Below are positions 34,970 to 46,260 of a DNA stretch of 64,000 bases, piece by piece. Source of the stretch: Lineus longissimus (Eukaryota; Nemertea; Pilidiophora; Heteronemertea; Lineidae); the NCBI RefSeq assembly GCF_910592395.1, contig NC_088312.1, positions 15,229,292 to 15,293,291 of the forward strand. The letters run 5' to 3'. The translations under genes and the position numbers were made by a program. The first letter of the stretch is position 1; each line of letters starts with the position of its first letter. The notes beneath the pieces were generated by a model that saw only the letters and a list, made by a program, of their open reading frames with translations, had not been told where the DNA came from and did no database searches.

Positions 34970-35765
34970 ACTTGCAGGTGATTTTAGATAGACATTGCCC
35001 ATGATTCGACGTGGAACGAGGGCTGACCAGGTCAATGCCTGTCTGAAGTCTTCTCCTCTATGGAGAGATATTGAACAGATGACATTGCACACGAATATGC
35101 GTGTACAGTTGCATCGAAACCCAAGTACTGACATATTCTCAAGCCTACTCCTCAAGATTGGGAATGGAATGATTGCGTCTGAATTGGACGATGGCCTCAT
35201 CACCATACCCGACGAATTGGGGACTGTTGTAAAAACTCCCACTGAACTGATTGACTGTGTCTTCTCGGACTTGATTGCGAACTACAAGGTGAGGAGTTGG
35301 CTATCGGAAAGAGCTAGAAGGAACAAGTTGTTTACGAGTCGGTGGACACTATACCGGATATAGACTAAGCTATTAATTATCCAGTCGAGTTTCTCAACTC
35401 TTTAAGTCCATCAGGCATGCCACCACATCAGTTGAAATTGAAAGCCTGATGTTCAATTATACTTCTCCGTTCTCCTTCTGCGGTGAATTTGCTGGACAAA
35501 GTGTTATGATTCGACGTATACCCTTGCTGCCAAGTGACTGTCCGTTCAGTTCCCTATTTCACTATCATTTGCCATGTCGGTAAATAAGTCACAAGGGCAG
35601 ACATTGTCTGTAGCTGGCCTGTTCTTGGAAAATCCGTGCTTCTCCCATGGACAGTTAGTTGTATGAGGGATCTTTACGAGTTGGAAGACCAGAGTCGCTA
35701 TTCTTCTTTGTCGAATCTGGTACATGTAAAACCAGAAATGTTGTCTATCAGGACGTGCTTTAGGC
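34970..35765 (+). pseudogene. Helitron Pif1-like helicase, C-terminal fragment
   Basis: The plus strand reads GDFR-stop-TLPMIRRGTRADQVN, where Helitron helicases have the GGDFRQTLPV motif. It continues through SSPLWRDIEQMTLHTNMRV and, about 400 bases on, EFLNSLSPSGMPPHQLKLK. The helicase motif-VI region follows (MSVNKSQGQTLSVAGLFLE, NPCFSHGQL) and the tail is GTCKTRNVVYQDVL. Several stops and frame changes separate these blocks, so it is dead. The Rep endonuclease half is missing and no CTRR-plus-hairpin 3' terminus was identified. Confidence 0.85.
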
Positions 35766-36009
35766 CTCTCTGTGTGGCAAACTTAAATAGCGTGTGTATT
35801 AAAGGTAATTAACCAGGTAATTTTAAGCTGTTCAGTTTATTGCATTACAAATTGCTCTTTTCATTCTACATGTTCTACTCCATGTCAACTCACATCAGAT
35901 GACAGTAATTAGTGCAGACCTAGGCCCTTACTCAGTTTTTAAAACAGTTCAGTTCAGTGAATGATGATAACCATTACATTGTCAGTCACTAGCAGTACCC
36001 TGCTAGTCA

Positions 36010-36609
36010 CCGTATAAAACAGTCTTGGATCTTGGCACAATTAATGTGGATGCACTGGCTGATCGTGATGTCCTGGATGTCGTGTATGGATGTATCATGT
36101 CCCTGACATACAGTGGCGCCGTGTCGTGGATTGCTCAGAATGTGTGCACCAGGATCTTGTATGTTATTCGGTGTTGAACAGGGAGCCAGTGCAGCCGAAT
36201 GAGTACTGGTGTAATGTGGTCACGTCGCTTCGTCCTGGTAATTGTGCGTGTTCCAGTGTTTTGTGTGCGTCGCAGGCGGTTGATTGTAATGGCCGGTAAT
36301 CCATAGAGTAGAGCATTGCAATAGTCCATGCGGGATGATACTGTGGCATTTACAAGTAATTTTGCAGCTTCTCGAGTAAGACACCTCCGAGCACGCCCGA
36401 TATTACGCAGATCTAGTGATAGAACTGACATGCTTGTCCATTTTAAGTGATCGGTCAAATACTACGCCCAGGTTGCTAACTGCTGAAGCAGGAGTTATGG
36501 CAGTGCCATCGACGTTCGCTTCTACTTCCGTTGGATGTTGATAGCGGATTGAGTGAAAGAACATGACTTCAGACACAACATCTTGACGCTTTGACTTTAG
36601 ATCTCCCAT
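36010..36609 (-). pseudogene. CR1-like LINE reverse transcriptase, C-terminal part
   Basis: The minus strand shows the thumb/C-terminal signature of CR1/Rex-type ORF2: NLGVVFDRSLKMDKHVSSI, then LRNIGRARRCLTREAAKLL, SRMDYCNALLYGLP and HITPVLIRLHWLPVQHRI. It continues as PLYVRDMIHPY and IVPRSKTVLYGD past a stop near 36135. There is a frameshift near 36430. The copy is 5'-truncated with no RT active site, as is usual for LINEs. Confidence 0.88.
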
Positions 36610-37883
36610 CCCACCTCATCATGTCACAGAAAATTCAAGTCCATCAGGCTTGAATTCAGCAGTTACAATCCGGAATGCGAAATCCAAGATGGCCGTCTGG
36701 CGGCCATACCAGATATCAACCGATGCTTCTCACAGCTGATTGAACCGTGGTGTGTCAATGGCACTGCTAGGCAACGCCGAGGTCATTTCGCTATCGTACA
36801 GCGAAACAGGCCTGTGCTGGCCCCTTTTGCCGTACATGGAGAGTGTATTTCACAAGAAAACGATTGCGGACCACACTCGCGATGCGATATTTGTCGAACG
36901 ACATGTTGAATCATATTACGACAAAAATCGCTACGCGAGCGCATCTCTATTCACGTGCTTGCAAAACACAGGTGTTTCCTCGAGCTCTCTAAATCACAAA
37001 ATGATGCTCATTACCAAACCAACAAGGAATTCGAAGCCAGTTTCTTATCAGCAATAGCACCACCGCCGGACTAAAGATTTTCAGTTCTTCCGCGTCGAGC
37101 TCGAGTAAAAATGCGCAACTACAGGTTGTATAAAAAAAACGGAACCGTTGCTCTTTTCCCTAATATTTACAACTCTAGGATAGATATGATAAATACATGT
37201 AGGTCATATTATGCGTATGGATCTTAGCTTCAAATTGACACCATTCATATTTGCTGGTCAGGCACTGTTTAAACAAAATGGCCTAAAATCCCATTTATCG
37301 AAGGGTGAGTATTACGTTTGTAATTGATTCTCTGTGTCTTATTCACTGCATAGCATTGTTAAGTAGTGCCCAAATGGTAGAAAAATTGTTGTCACTCGAT
37401 GCAGGTATTTGAAAAGGGGCACCATCCTGAGCCCACCAAAGATCGCGAAAACCTCCGGCCTGATTCCTCCTGAAATGAGCATCAAGCACTGGAATGATCT
37501 AAAGGTTTATCATTTCCAAGTAACGTTCGCAGTTTACGTTCCGTTCAAAGAATACGAGACCGATGAACATAGTCCATTGCCGCAAAGTCTGAGCCATAAT
37601 GTCGCGAATCATTCCTATCGAAAGTGAATGTTGGATGGTTTTCCTAGATGAGACAGGTCTGTTGGGATACCTGACGGGCGATGGCTTTCTATCACTCTTG
37701 CCACACTTCCCAAGCGCGCATATTCAGTGACAATGAAGGAACACTCCTGTGGCCTTAACTGTCCCATTTATTCCAATGCTCATGCACATATGCATTACAT
37801 TATATGTCCTACCATCTGGGCATTACTTGATGTTATGCAATGAATAAGACACCGAGCGTCAAATACAAACGTAATCCTCATCC
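36610..37883. other. intergenic, nothing recognised
   Basis: Two plus-strand ORFs (36740-37057 and 37409-37627) look protein-like in composition but match no family I know. The first ends near TATCAGCAATAG without a clear donor. Not called. Confidence 0.35.
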
Positions 37884-38250
37884 TGTAACAAATGCCCATT
37901 TCCTTACAAGAAATGGACATTTTGTTAGTTCATACTAACCTATGGAACACTTTTGCATGTTACTCCATTTGGGCTCAAACACAAGAGTATCCCTTTAATT
38001 TTCTAAAGGGAGAACTGAGTTAACAGCTCGGCCGCCAGGCGGCGCCCTGACCGATCCCGCGAGATCGCGCCGACCTCATGCCGCCATATTCAGTCTTACT
38101 CTTGAGCGTTAATAAAGAGTATGTCCCATTTGTGGGGACGGCGGGAGGGCCGTGTTCCATAGGTAAGTATGAACTAACAAAATGGCCATTTCTTGTAAGG
38201 AAATGGGCATTTTGTGTCATTCAAACTTACCTATGGAACATTTTGCATCG
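37884..38250. repeat. inverted/split repeats at the 3' side of the DIRS element
   Basis: 37884-37950 is the near-exact reverse complement of 38150-38216 (CCATTTCTTGTAAGGAAATGGG, GAACTAACAAAATG blocks). A third shorter copy (ACTTACCTATGGAACATTTTGC) follows at 38228. DIRS elements lack LTRs and end in inverted repeats plus an internal complementary region, so this is a plausible terminus. The matching repeat beyond the gag side was not found. Confidence 0.55.
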
Positions 38251-38656
38251 AATCCCAGCAACCTATTGGATGTGGGAAACGAGGACTTACCTAAGGCTGA
38301 GCTGTTGTTCCATCAAGGAGGCACCACCGGCATATATTAGCTAAGGAGGATCGCCAGGGGAAAGAAATGGGGAGAACCGGGGGACCGGTATTTTGATCTC
38401 GGTATTACAATCGTATTTATAGAGAGTAATAGACCCATTCTCCGGAAAGCGCTAGAATTGCGTAATAAAACCATCTTCTTTCCGGCAACAGAGCTTAGAG
38501 CAAGTAAGGCATGTTCAAGGGTGTAGAATGAGTTATTGCTAAACAACAATAAGAAATTGCGTCCTTTCTAGTCTACTAGGGGTTGCCTGGATTGTTGAAG
38601 ATAGGGCATATCAAAAATGGCGCAAGATGCGCGTTTGACTCTTCAATCGGGCTCCC

Positions 38657-38667
38657 CCCCCCCCCTC
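38657..38667. repeat. poly-C tract
   Basis: Run of about 12 C residues just outside the recombinase gene. Confidence 0.8.
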
Positions 38668-38684
38668 TTTTGATCTAGCCAGGA

Positions 38685-39791
38685 TCAAACAACATGCCCC
38701 GCAGACACAATCGGGCCGATTGTGTGTATGCCATCTACGAGGGAAGAAACGTCTCGTAGGTAGAAACGAGAGAATGTGGAGTGATTACTCCAACATGCAG
38801 CGGAAACGACTTCTTGAAGAGCAACTCCTCGGTAGTTAGCCCAGGGGGTGGCTAGTGCTCTAACTTCGTGCGCTGAGATGTTAGCTAGCGCACGAAGATC
38901 AGAGGAAGTCCTCAAGGTGTTGTAGGAAATAAGAATAGTCTCCACAATCCACCTTGAAATAGTGGCGGCCGCTATCTCTCGTTTATTTCCCTCCTTATAG
39001 GACAAAAACAAACGCTCTCTCCCCTGGCGGATACCGGGAGGTTTTGTCCTATTTATGTAGAACTTTAGGGCCCTGACGGGACATAAAGTTCTGTCAGGAA
39101 GATCATAAGAGATCGTTCCTGACAGAGAGGGAATAGTAACCGGGGGCCGAGAGGCAGCCGGTCCCTGGTTCTTCGCCAGAAAGCCTGGTATGAAAGCCAG
39201 GATAACCTCCCCTCCCTCTCTAAAAGCCAGCTTCTTAAAAGAAAGTGCATGGAGCTCTGATCTCCGTTGGGCGGTAGCCAAGGCTACTAGAAAGACCGTT
39301 TTGATTGTCAGATATTTCATGGATGAAATAGACATGGGTTCAAAAGGATGCCTCATGAGCACCTTAAGGACAACAGAAAGATCCCATTTAGGGGTGTTGT
39401 GAACCGGTCTAGGACGCTCTAATAACATTCCTCTGAAAAGAGGGGTTATTTGGTCCTCCCAACGAAGATCCCAGGTGCTTAAAACACGGAGGGTAGAAGC
39501 GATGGCGGAATTGTAACCTTTTATAGCCGTGACAGATAGTTGTCTTTCCGTGAATAATTCAATAAAGAAATCAACTAATCTGTATATAGAGGGAGAGATC
39601 GGATTAACTCCGTTCTCCCTGCACCAGTAAGTGAAGGTAGACCACTTTCCTTGATACACATCAAGGGTTGACCCCCTTTGAGGTGCGGACATGCGTTTGA
39701 CAGCGATGTCCGAAAAGCCTCTCTGGTGGAGATGCAACTGGATAAGTTCCAGGCGTGAAACTTGAAAAATCCAGGGTTCTGGTGGTAGCAT
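38685..39791 (-). CDS. DIRS tyrosine recombinase
   Basis: About 368 codons open. Catalytic-type residues are visible: first Arg in ALATAQRRSELHAL, the H-x-x-R pair in SAHEVRALA, and the nucleophile Tyr in FSRFYLRD near residue 340, with CW between. The N-terminal SAM-like core-binding part is YQGKWSTFTYWCRENGV. It would cut and rejoin the circular DNA intermediate. No ATG lies at the exact 5' end. It overlaps the end of the RT-RH ORF in another frame, as in other DIRS elements. This ORF itself is intact. Confidence 0.9.
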   Translation of the reverse strand: MLPPEPWIFQVSRLELIQLHLHQRGFSDIAVKRMSAPQRGSTLDVYQGKWSTFTYWCRENGVNPISPSIYRLVDFFIELFTERQLSVTAIKGYNSAIASTLRVLSTWDLRWEDQITPLFRGMLLERPRPVHNTPKWDLSVVLKVLMRHPFEPMSISSMKYLTIKTVFLVALATAQRRSELHALSFKKLAFREGGEVILAFIPGFLAKNQGPAASRPPVTIPSLSGTISYDLPDRTLCPVRALKFYINRTKPPGIRQGRERLFLSYKEGNKREIAAATISRWIVETILISYNTLRTSSDLRALANISAHEVRALATPWANYRGVALQEVVSAACWSNHSTFSRFYLRDVSSLVDGIHTIGPIVSAGHVV

Positions 39792-41745
39792 CTCCCCAGG
39801 GGTGCCACAGGAGGTGCTTCGACGTAGGAAGACTCCTGGGGTGGTCTATCAGGAGCTCCAGCAAGGCTGGGAACCAGGCCTGATTTGGCCAGCAAGGTGC
39901 AATGAGAGTTATTCTCACCGGGTGGCTGGTCAAGGTCTTGTTCAGGACTGGTTGGATGAGAGGGAGGGGTGGAAACGCATATGCGTTCAGCCCGACCCAA
40001 GAGGCTGTAAGGCTGTCGACTTCCAGGGCCTCTTCGTCCGGAAGTGGAGAGTAATAGATGGGAAGGCGATTGTTCAGCCTGGTGGCAAACAGATCTACCT
40101 TCGGAGATTGCCAAAGGCGACAAAGGTCGTCTACAATCTCCTGATGGAGTGTCCACTCTGTCTGGACTATAGTTTGTCCTGACGGGACAGGGCGTCGGCA
40201 AGGATGTTGCGTTTGCCCGGTATGTGTCTGGCACATATCGATACTCCAAGGTCGGCACAAAGATGGTAAAGCTCCCAAGTTAGCTGGCAAAGAATGCCGG
40301 ACTTTGTGCCTCCCTGTCTCTTGACATATGCTACTACTGTAGAATTGTCGGAGAACAGGGTTACTCTCCAATTCTTCAGGTGAAGGGAAAGAGCCCTCAC
40401 GGCAAGAAGGACAGCCTTCATTTTCAATATATTTATTGAAAGAATGGTCTCCTCCCTTGTCCATAGACCCCTTATGGACATGTCCCCGTTGTTCAGATGT
40501 GCTCCCCACCCTAGTAGAGAAGCATCTGTGAACAGGGACACTTCTGGGGGCGGTGGAGCAAGATCTACACCACTTTGGAGATGAGTCTCCGACTCCCAGA
40601 AGTTCCAGACGTTCTTGAGTAGGTATTGAGGTATCAATACCAACTTGTCTAATGGGTCCCTGTGGGGTTTCCATAGAGACATTAGAAACATCTGGATGGG
40701 ACGCATATATAGACGGCCAAGAGGGATTTGGTCTGCTGCCGAATTCAGAAGTCCCAAAAGGCTCATGCATCGCCTTGCGGAAGCTTGAGTCCTTCCTCTG
40801 AATTCTGCGACGAGATGAATAATTTTCTTTATCCTGTCTAGGGGGGGGCAGCATTTTCCCTATGGCCGTAAGGAACCGAACTCCAACGTAAACGAAGTCT
40901 TGGGATGGTGTGAATTCTGACTTTGTTTCGTTGATAATCCAACCTGCGGAAACTACTTTTTGCTTTAGAACCTGAAGTTGTTGCAGTAGTAGTTCCCGCG
41001 ATTTGCAACGGAGTAGCCAATCGTCTAGGTAGTGATGGAGCTTGAACCCCATCACGTGAAAGGGAGCGACGAAGGCTGTGACTATCATTGTAAAAATTAG
41101 GGGTGCCGATGCCAGACCGAACGGCAGGGCCCTGAATTGATACGTCTTTCCTTCGTAATGGAATCGAAGGAAGTGTTGATAGTCTGGATGGATCGGTACA
41201 TGTAAGTACGCATCCGTTAAATCCATCGATACCGCCCAATCGTTGGGCTGTATCGCCGTTGGTATAGACCTGGTGGTTTCCATCTTGAAATGAGGAACAT
41301 TCAAGAAGGTGTTTAACCTGGAAAGGTCTATGATCAGCCTCCATGTCCCTGCTTTCTTGGGAACCAAGAAAACGTGGCTGTAAAAGCCGGGGGAACATGG
41401 ATTTTGAAGGACCTGGATAGCTTGCTTCTCCAGTAATGTCGTGACCTCTGCTTGGAGGGCAGAGGCCTTGACTGGGTCCTTCGGTGGCTGAACTGGGGTT
41501 GGATATATGGTAGTCGGGGGGGGGGGGGTACGGTTGAAATCTAGCTTCACTCCGTACCTCAACATGTTTGGGACTGGGGACCCCTTGGGGCACCAATCGT
41601 CCCAAACGTCTGCAAATTTTTGCAGACGGCCCCCGACTACCAGAGTCGGCTCCTTTTTGCGTCCGGGAGGAGAAAGGAGGGGGGAGTCACTTCTTCCGGC
41701 CTGCATCCCTTGGACGAAAGGAGTGCCTAGTCGGACTGGATCCAC
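39661..41745 (-). pseudogene. DIRS reverse transcriptase-RNase H
   Basis: The RT in the first frame shows FYSHVFLVPKKAGTWRLIID, VSMDLTDAYLHVPIH, FRALPFGLASAPLIFT and the catalytic YLDD. Near 40847, at a run of seven or eight C residues, the frame shifts to a second ORF (40167-40766). That ORF carries RNase H: SLFTDASLLGWGAHL, LKMKAVLLAVRAL, LFSDNSTVVAYV, IPGKRNILADALSR. The original frame resumes after 40170 with SPKVDLFATRLNNRLPIYYS, the conserved post-RNase H block of this group. The C-run shift could be mutation or an assembly error. Confidence 0.9.
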
Positions 41746-43696
41746 CCTGGTTAGAGGAAGTATTTTTCCTCTTTCCAGTCCGGCGACCCTCCGCTTCCCG
41801 TCGGAAGGATCCAGCAGGAGCAGGCTGACTAGGCGGGGTAGGCCTAGGCAGGACCTGCCTGGCGTACGGGATTGAACCCGATGCCTGCTGGGGCCTCTCT
41901 ATCTTTCTAGCGTTAGGTAGAGAGGTCTTGGTCCTCTGTGTCGCAGTGGGGGCATATGATTTGTCCCAATCTTTCTGTACTTGAGCCGCCTCTTGTACAG
42001 AATCTGCGAAGAGGAAAGAACAGTCCATAGGAGCGGTTCTTAAGGCCCCTTCCAGCTGGAGGGATTTGATGACATTGAGAGAGCCCAGTGCGGCGTCTCT
42101 ACGGAGTAGGACGCTATTTGCTGCGGTCTTGGCGGACAGAGCAATAGCGTGCCTAATCGAATGTGACAAGGATGTCACAAGCGATTTTGTGTCATCAGAT
42201 AGTGACTCATTATCCTTTAGGGATCTGGCTAGGGCCAGGTTAGTGTGCTCTGCGTAGGAGAGCACCGCTAACGTGTTTTTGGCCAGACCCTCTTGTGCTC
42301 TAAGTTCTCGGTAAGCCGAGGAGGAGGTCACCCTAGGCACAAGTTGGTCCAGCTGTACATCGTCCTTTAACGTGGAAGTCGATGCTACAGCTGGACAGCC
42401 GGCCGAGCTGACTCGATAATAATCAGCGCGGTACTGCCTAACGGGAGGAAGTTGTGCCGTGAACAACTTCCCCCGTTTACACCAAGCTTCCGGGCCGGCT
42501 GCCGGAAGAACAGGGATGGAAGTACGTTGGTGGGCGCCTTGGGAGTCTCTGATTGTACGCTCCAATAGTTCAGAGACTGCTACCACCGATGGGGAAGGAG
42601 GAAGGAATTCAAGGGCCCGAGTGGAGCCCTGAGAGACATGTGGATTGGGATCCACTTCCTGTCCCCAAAGTGAAAAGGTCGGTGTTGATAAGGCTGGCAG
42701 TTCCGGCGGAGTAGGGCACAGATCCTGCGGGAGGTACGCTCTGATCAAGGATCTGAGTGTCCTCATATCCGACAAGATACTGGCCTCCTCTGGTGACAGC
42801 TCCTCCTGATTGGGGGAGCGGTAGCCTGGCTGAAAACTCTCGTTCTCAGAAAATTCCTCTCAAATAGAGGAGTCGGATGGTGGGTATCCGATGGGACCAG
42901 GCGCACCAGAGGCAACGGAACCCTGCTCCCGATGGCTGAGTCCATCAGTAAGACCCACTACCATCTGGATGAGCTGGGACAGCTTGGACGTGCGGCTTCT
43001 CTCAACGACGGGCGGTTGAGGAGAGGGTGAGCGCATAAGCGAACCCTCAAAGCCGTATGTACGGGCGAATGGGTCTTCCGGAAGCGGAAGTTGCCCATAT
43101 TCTGAACCAGAGTTCAGATGTCCCCTCTGCGTAGCTCGTTCCATGGGAACGACGCCTCTGCTACGAGGAGGGGGTGGCACTTCCGGTTGGCTCCACCTAA
43201 GAGGTTGGCCAACGTAGGGAGGTGCCTGCATTTCCGGCAGGACGAAGTCCGAAACCGGAAATGCCCGTATACGTTACTCCTTCGCCGGTATGGAGCTACC
43301 GGTTGCCCTTTTATGAGGAGGTACGGAGGGCGGAAACGCTGTTACCGAAGACGCATGGCGTTTCGGAGATGGCGTTATAAAGTCCGTCCCTACTCTACTG
43401 TGTCCGTGAGGACTGGGGTTATTTCGCAGTAAAGACTGAGAAAAACCCCCAGTAGAGTCTTCAGTTACTGATAAACGGGAATCCGCGTCAGCAACCGGAA
43501 CTGCAATCGGCGGACCGGAAGCAGGGTGCTCCCGCGGGTACAAAGGGCTTGTACTCGGGGGAGCGGACGACAGAGGAACCGGAAGGTTCCCTGAGGTCCG
43601 GGGTATATTAAACCCTTGGAGACTTACTGGATGTAAGTCTACCTTCCATTGTCTGACGCGATGCGACACTCTCACGAATAACCGGACAGAAATCAT
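41687..43696 (-). pseudogene. DIRS gag-like ORF with two in-frame stops
   Basis: Three segments (43696-43274, 43231-42860 and 42859-41687) share one frame and are interrupted only by TAA at about 43274 and TGA at about 42860. The protein is rich in Pro, Ser and Arg, with a helical middle (REL-RAQEGLAKNTLAVLSYAEH). It ends in a basic tail (GKRKNTSS, RPRDAGRKK) suited to nucleic-acid binding. No zinc knuckle is present. It overlaps the RT frame by about 60 bases. The assignment rests on position and composition. Confidence 0.7.
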
Positions 43697-43700
43697 GCCA

Positions 43701-44412
43701 ATGTCGAGACCAACGCAGCTCGAATAACAGCGTGGTGTTGGCCCGAAAACATGGAGACTGCCCTCTTGGAATCTGTCATCCTGCGATCCCTATTTTTTGC
43801 GAGTGGACGATCTACATTTTTCCTGGTATGCAGCATGGCCATGCTCGGCTGAATAGTGAAAATTGTGTTTGTTTTTTTTAGGTCAATGTATTTAAAAACC
43901 AAACTGCACAGAAATCGGACCTGTAGTTCGCGCTCCAGACCTCAAAACGATGCGAACAAAACATTTACCAATGGACTATAGTGATTTTCCGTGAAAAATT
44001 ATTAGTTGACTAAGGACAAATTAACTCCTTCAACCAAATGCCTAGTAATTTAGGACCTATGCAGCAATATAAAATCAGGAATCTGACATTGTTTATAGCC
44101 CAGCCATGAAAAAAATTGGAAAATTACAGCGTCCGGATTTTTTAGCTGCTCTTTCTTAATTGTGTTCCTCACAACAAGAAAAATAGGAAAGCTGAACTGT
44201 TAACGTTTCTCACATTCATAGATGATATCAATATTTCTGTGGGAAGCAAAATATTATTTCTATTTATCCCGCATTTCATCAGCTTTTGATCCAAGCAGTT
44301 TTGGGCGGTCTTTTTGTGCCACTCGATATAATAAAGGACTGTTTGTGTGATGTGGTATCTGTTATAAAATGAGTAAGTTGGTCTGTCGCTGAGTGTGCAA
44401 ATTATTGCGCAA
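43701..44412. other. intergenic between DIRS element and GPCR
   Basis: No gene recognised. This is the 3' flank of the minus-strand GPCR; no polyadenylation signal was assigned. Confidence 0.4.
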
Positions 44413-45387
44413 TCAATAACTCTTCGAGCAGCAACAAACGGTTCTGACATCATTCCGAAACTTTTTCACGGGCAAAATGTACAAATAGGTGTTCAACGCA
44501 AAATTACAATACTCAATGACAACTGATAGTGTCACTGAAAACCTTCGAAGCGCCACAATGAGCGGAGTGCTTGGTCCAATGTAATATGCCCAGAATGCGT
44601 TTCGGATCCTCGAAGGCAATTTCAGGACAAGAAATGTTATGGCAACTGTCAAGAGCATACGAATGACCTGTTTATTAGTCGCCGTGGTGGCGCCGTTGGA
44701 GTCGGTCGTTAGATTCCTCCGATGCCTTTCGCTTTGTCTGAGGACGATGATGATCCCAACGTTGCTAATGAATATAACAATAAGAGGGATATATGTGCCA
44801 ACACAGGCAATAAATTGATCAAAAACTATACTTAATGTGCCACTGAGGTGAAACGGACACAGCCACCCTTGAAGCGTGGATTGGCGTTGACGAAATAGAT
44901 TCATTGGTAATAGTACGATACCGAAAACAACGAAAAGGGTAAACACGATTTTCCTTGCGGTCTCAACTGTGCACCATGTCTTGGATTTTAGAGGAAAGAG
45001 CATCGCAAATAGACGATCGAGGGACATTGTTTGAAGTATAAGTGAGGACACGAGCAACGAGTAGTAAAGCCAAAACAAAAAATGATTACAAATCCACTTG
45101 AAATGTTCTAAGTCTCGTATCTCATTCTGTGTTATAGATATGGCCACCCGTTGTAAGACGTGCAATGCTAAATACATGGAATCAGAGATGGCCATACCTT
45201 TCATATAAACACACGTGCTCTGGTCCGCATAACTCGGCAATGACAGGACTCGGTACGACATTACATTGCCAAATAATCCAATAAGTACAATGGTTGGCGC
45301 AACGTAGATTTCAAGGATGCTACTAGCTTTGTAAAGGAGTTCGACGTTGGGGTCTGACTCGTAGTCCGTGATGGATGTCGTCGTCAT
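44413..45387 (-). CDS. rhodopsin-class G-protein-coupled receptor, intronless
   Basis: One exon of 324 codons from ATG 45385-45387 to the stop at 44413. TM1 carries GNVMSYRVL, TM2 MAISDSMYLAL with the conserved Asp, and TM3 starts at WICNHFLFW (disulfide Cys). The DRY position reads DRLFAMLFP. TM5 is YIPLIVIFISNVGIIIVL, a Ser/Thr-rich basic third loop follows, TM6 has LKLPSR and TM7 NFALNTYLYI in place of NPxxY. The C-terminus has a Cys triplet (VCCCSKSY) suited to palmitoylation. It belongs to the same broad class as the 26.8 kb receptor but is intronless and clearly diverged. The ligand is unknown. Confidence 0.9.
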   Translation of the reverse strand: MTTTSITDYESDPNVELLYKASSILEIYVAPTIVLIGLFGNVMSYRVLSLPSYADQSTCVYMKGMAISDSMYLALHVLQRVAISITQNEIRDLEHFKWICNHFLFWLYYSLLVSSLILQTMSLDRLFAMLFPLKSKTWCTVETARKIVFTLFVVFGIVLLPMNLFRQRQSTLQGWLCPFHLSGTLSIVFDQFIACVGTYIPLIVIFISNVGIIIVLRQSERHRRNLTTDSNGATTATNKQVIRMLLTVAITFLVLKLPSRIRNAFWAYYIGPSTPLIVALRRFSVTLSVVIEYCNFALNTYLYILPVKKFRNDVRTVCCCSKSY

Positions 45388-45579
45388 GCTGCTGTCAGGG
45401 TCCTCAAGGGCTGAACCGCTATTCTCAAATCGATGATTGTCATGCGGACATTTCCAGTTCTAAAACGTGTAGCCAATGCTTCAACTAATGTGGATAGAAC
45501 GACGACGCTTCTAAACTGCCCAGTTGTCCAAAATAGGTTCGTCACTAGATGAACAATGGCATTAACTTAACTTGTCGTT

Positions 45580-45825
45580 AAAAGGCCTTTTTGCACGGTA
45601 CGTATTAAAACGAACCTGCCTAACGGTTCGCATTTACACGACAGCACGAACCCGCTTCAACCGGCTTATCTCTCCTTAACCAACCCGAGACTGCGCTTGG
45701 CGAGTCTCGCTCAAGGCCAGTTAAGGTCGGTTCGGGCTAGTTAAAATCCTATTTAAACGGTGCGTGTTGAACCGAAAAAGGTTTCGATCCGGATCGAACC
45801 CGCACCGTGTAAATGGGACGTTCAC
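45580..45825. mobile_element. possible ~240-bp MITE
   Basis: The ends share an inverted CACGGTRCG core (TTTTTGCACGGTACG at 45590 versus CGCACCGTGTAAATG near 45815). Further inward-facing CGGTTCG and GAACC words occur inside. Terminal repeats are short and imperfect. Confidence 0.4.
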
Positions 45826-45909
45826 TAAATTGTATGATGTGATATGCGGTCACTGGAGAGCAATGACTTCGTTGGCGCCACTAATCCATCACATAGCCGT
45901 TCGTCCTAT

Positions 45910-46015
45910 AACCTGGTTTTCTTCTTTCAAAACTTAGTTTCATGGAAGAAAACCAGTTTTATTCAGTGAATTCTTCAATAAAACTAGGTTTTCTTAATTA
46001 TTGGAGACACGGCTT
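45910..46015. repeat. AAAACTAGGTTTTCTT-type motif cluster, copy 1
   Basis: Several overlapping AACCTGGTTTTCTT, AAACTTAGTTTCATGGAAGAAAAC and AAACTAGGTTTTCTT words. The cluster ends in TTAATTATTGGAGACACGGCTTGCCAT, whose complement opens the larger cluster at 62565-62880. Confidence 0.6.
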
Positions 46016-46084
46016 GCCATAAACACTGTGCGCGAACCGAAATCCAACGGACTATTAAGAGAGAATGATATAAATGACTAGGCC

Positions 46085-46260
46085 GGGTGTATTTGGCGAG
46101 CCGCTCGCCGAACAGGCATCATTATTTGCCCTGTTTGGAGAGCCGCTTGCCAAACAGCACCGAGGATCGACCCCATTTGGCCAGCCCGGCTCGCCAAGCA
46201 GGTTAAATAATTCGACCCTGTTTCACATTGGCGAGCCGGCGACTTTACCACACATTAGCC
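46085..46260. repeat. spaced-palindrome array, copy 1
   Basis: Four ~28-bp imperfect palindromes of the form YTGTTTGGCRAGCSSGCTNGCCRAACAG lie at regular ~15-base spacing. They are followed by a flank (46255-46380) that recurs inverted at 47690-47835. Confidence 0.8.

Larger units (their letters stand above)
37884..43700 (-). mobile_element. DIRS-like tyrosine-recombinase retrotransposon
   Basis: On the minus strand the order is gag-like ORF, RT, RNase H and tyrosine recombinase, the signature of DIRS elements. These integrate by recombination and do not use a DDE integrase. The coding part is 5.0 kb. Breaks are two in-frame stops in gag, frame changes at a C run (~40847) and at ~40170, so the copy is inactive unless homopolymer errors are involved. 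Its outer borders are approximate. Confidence 0.88.

Noticed and set aside
36740-37627. two plus-strand ORFs resembling exons
   Set aside because: No consistent splice sites link them and no domain is recognised.
39802-42257. long plus-strand ORFs across the DIRS element
   Set aside because: Antisense shadows of the minus-strand RT and gag-like frames.
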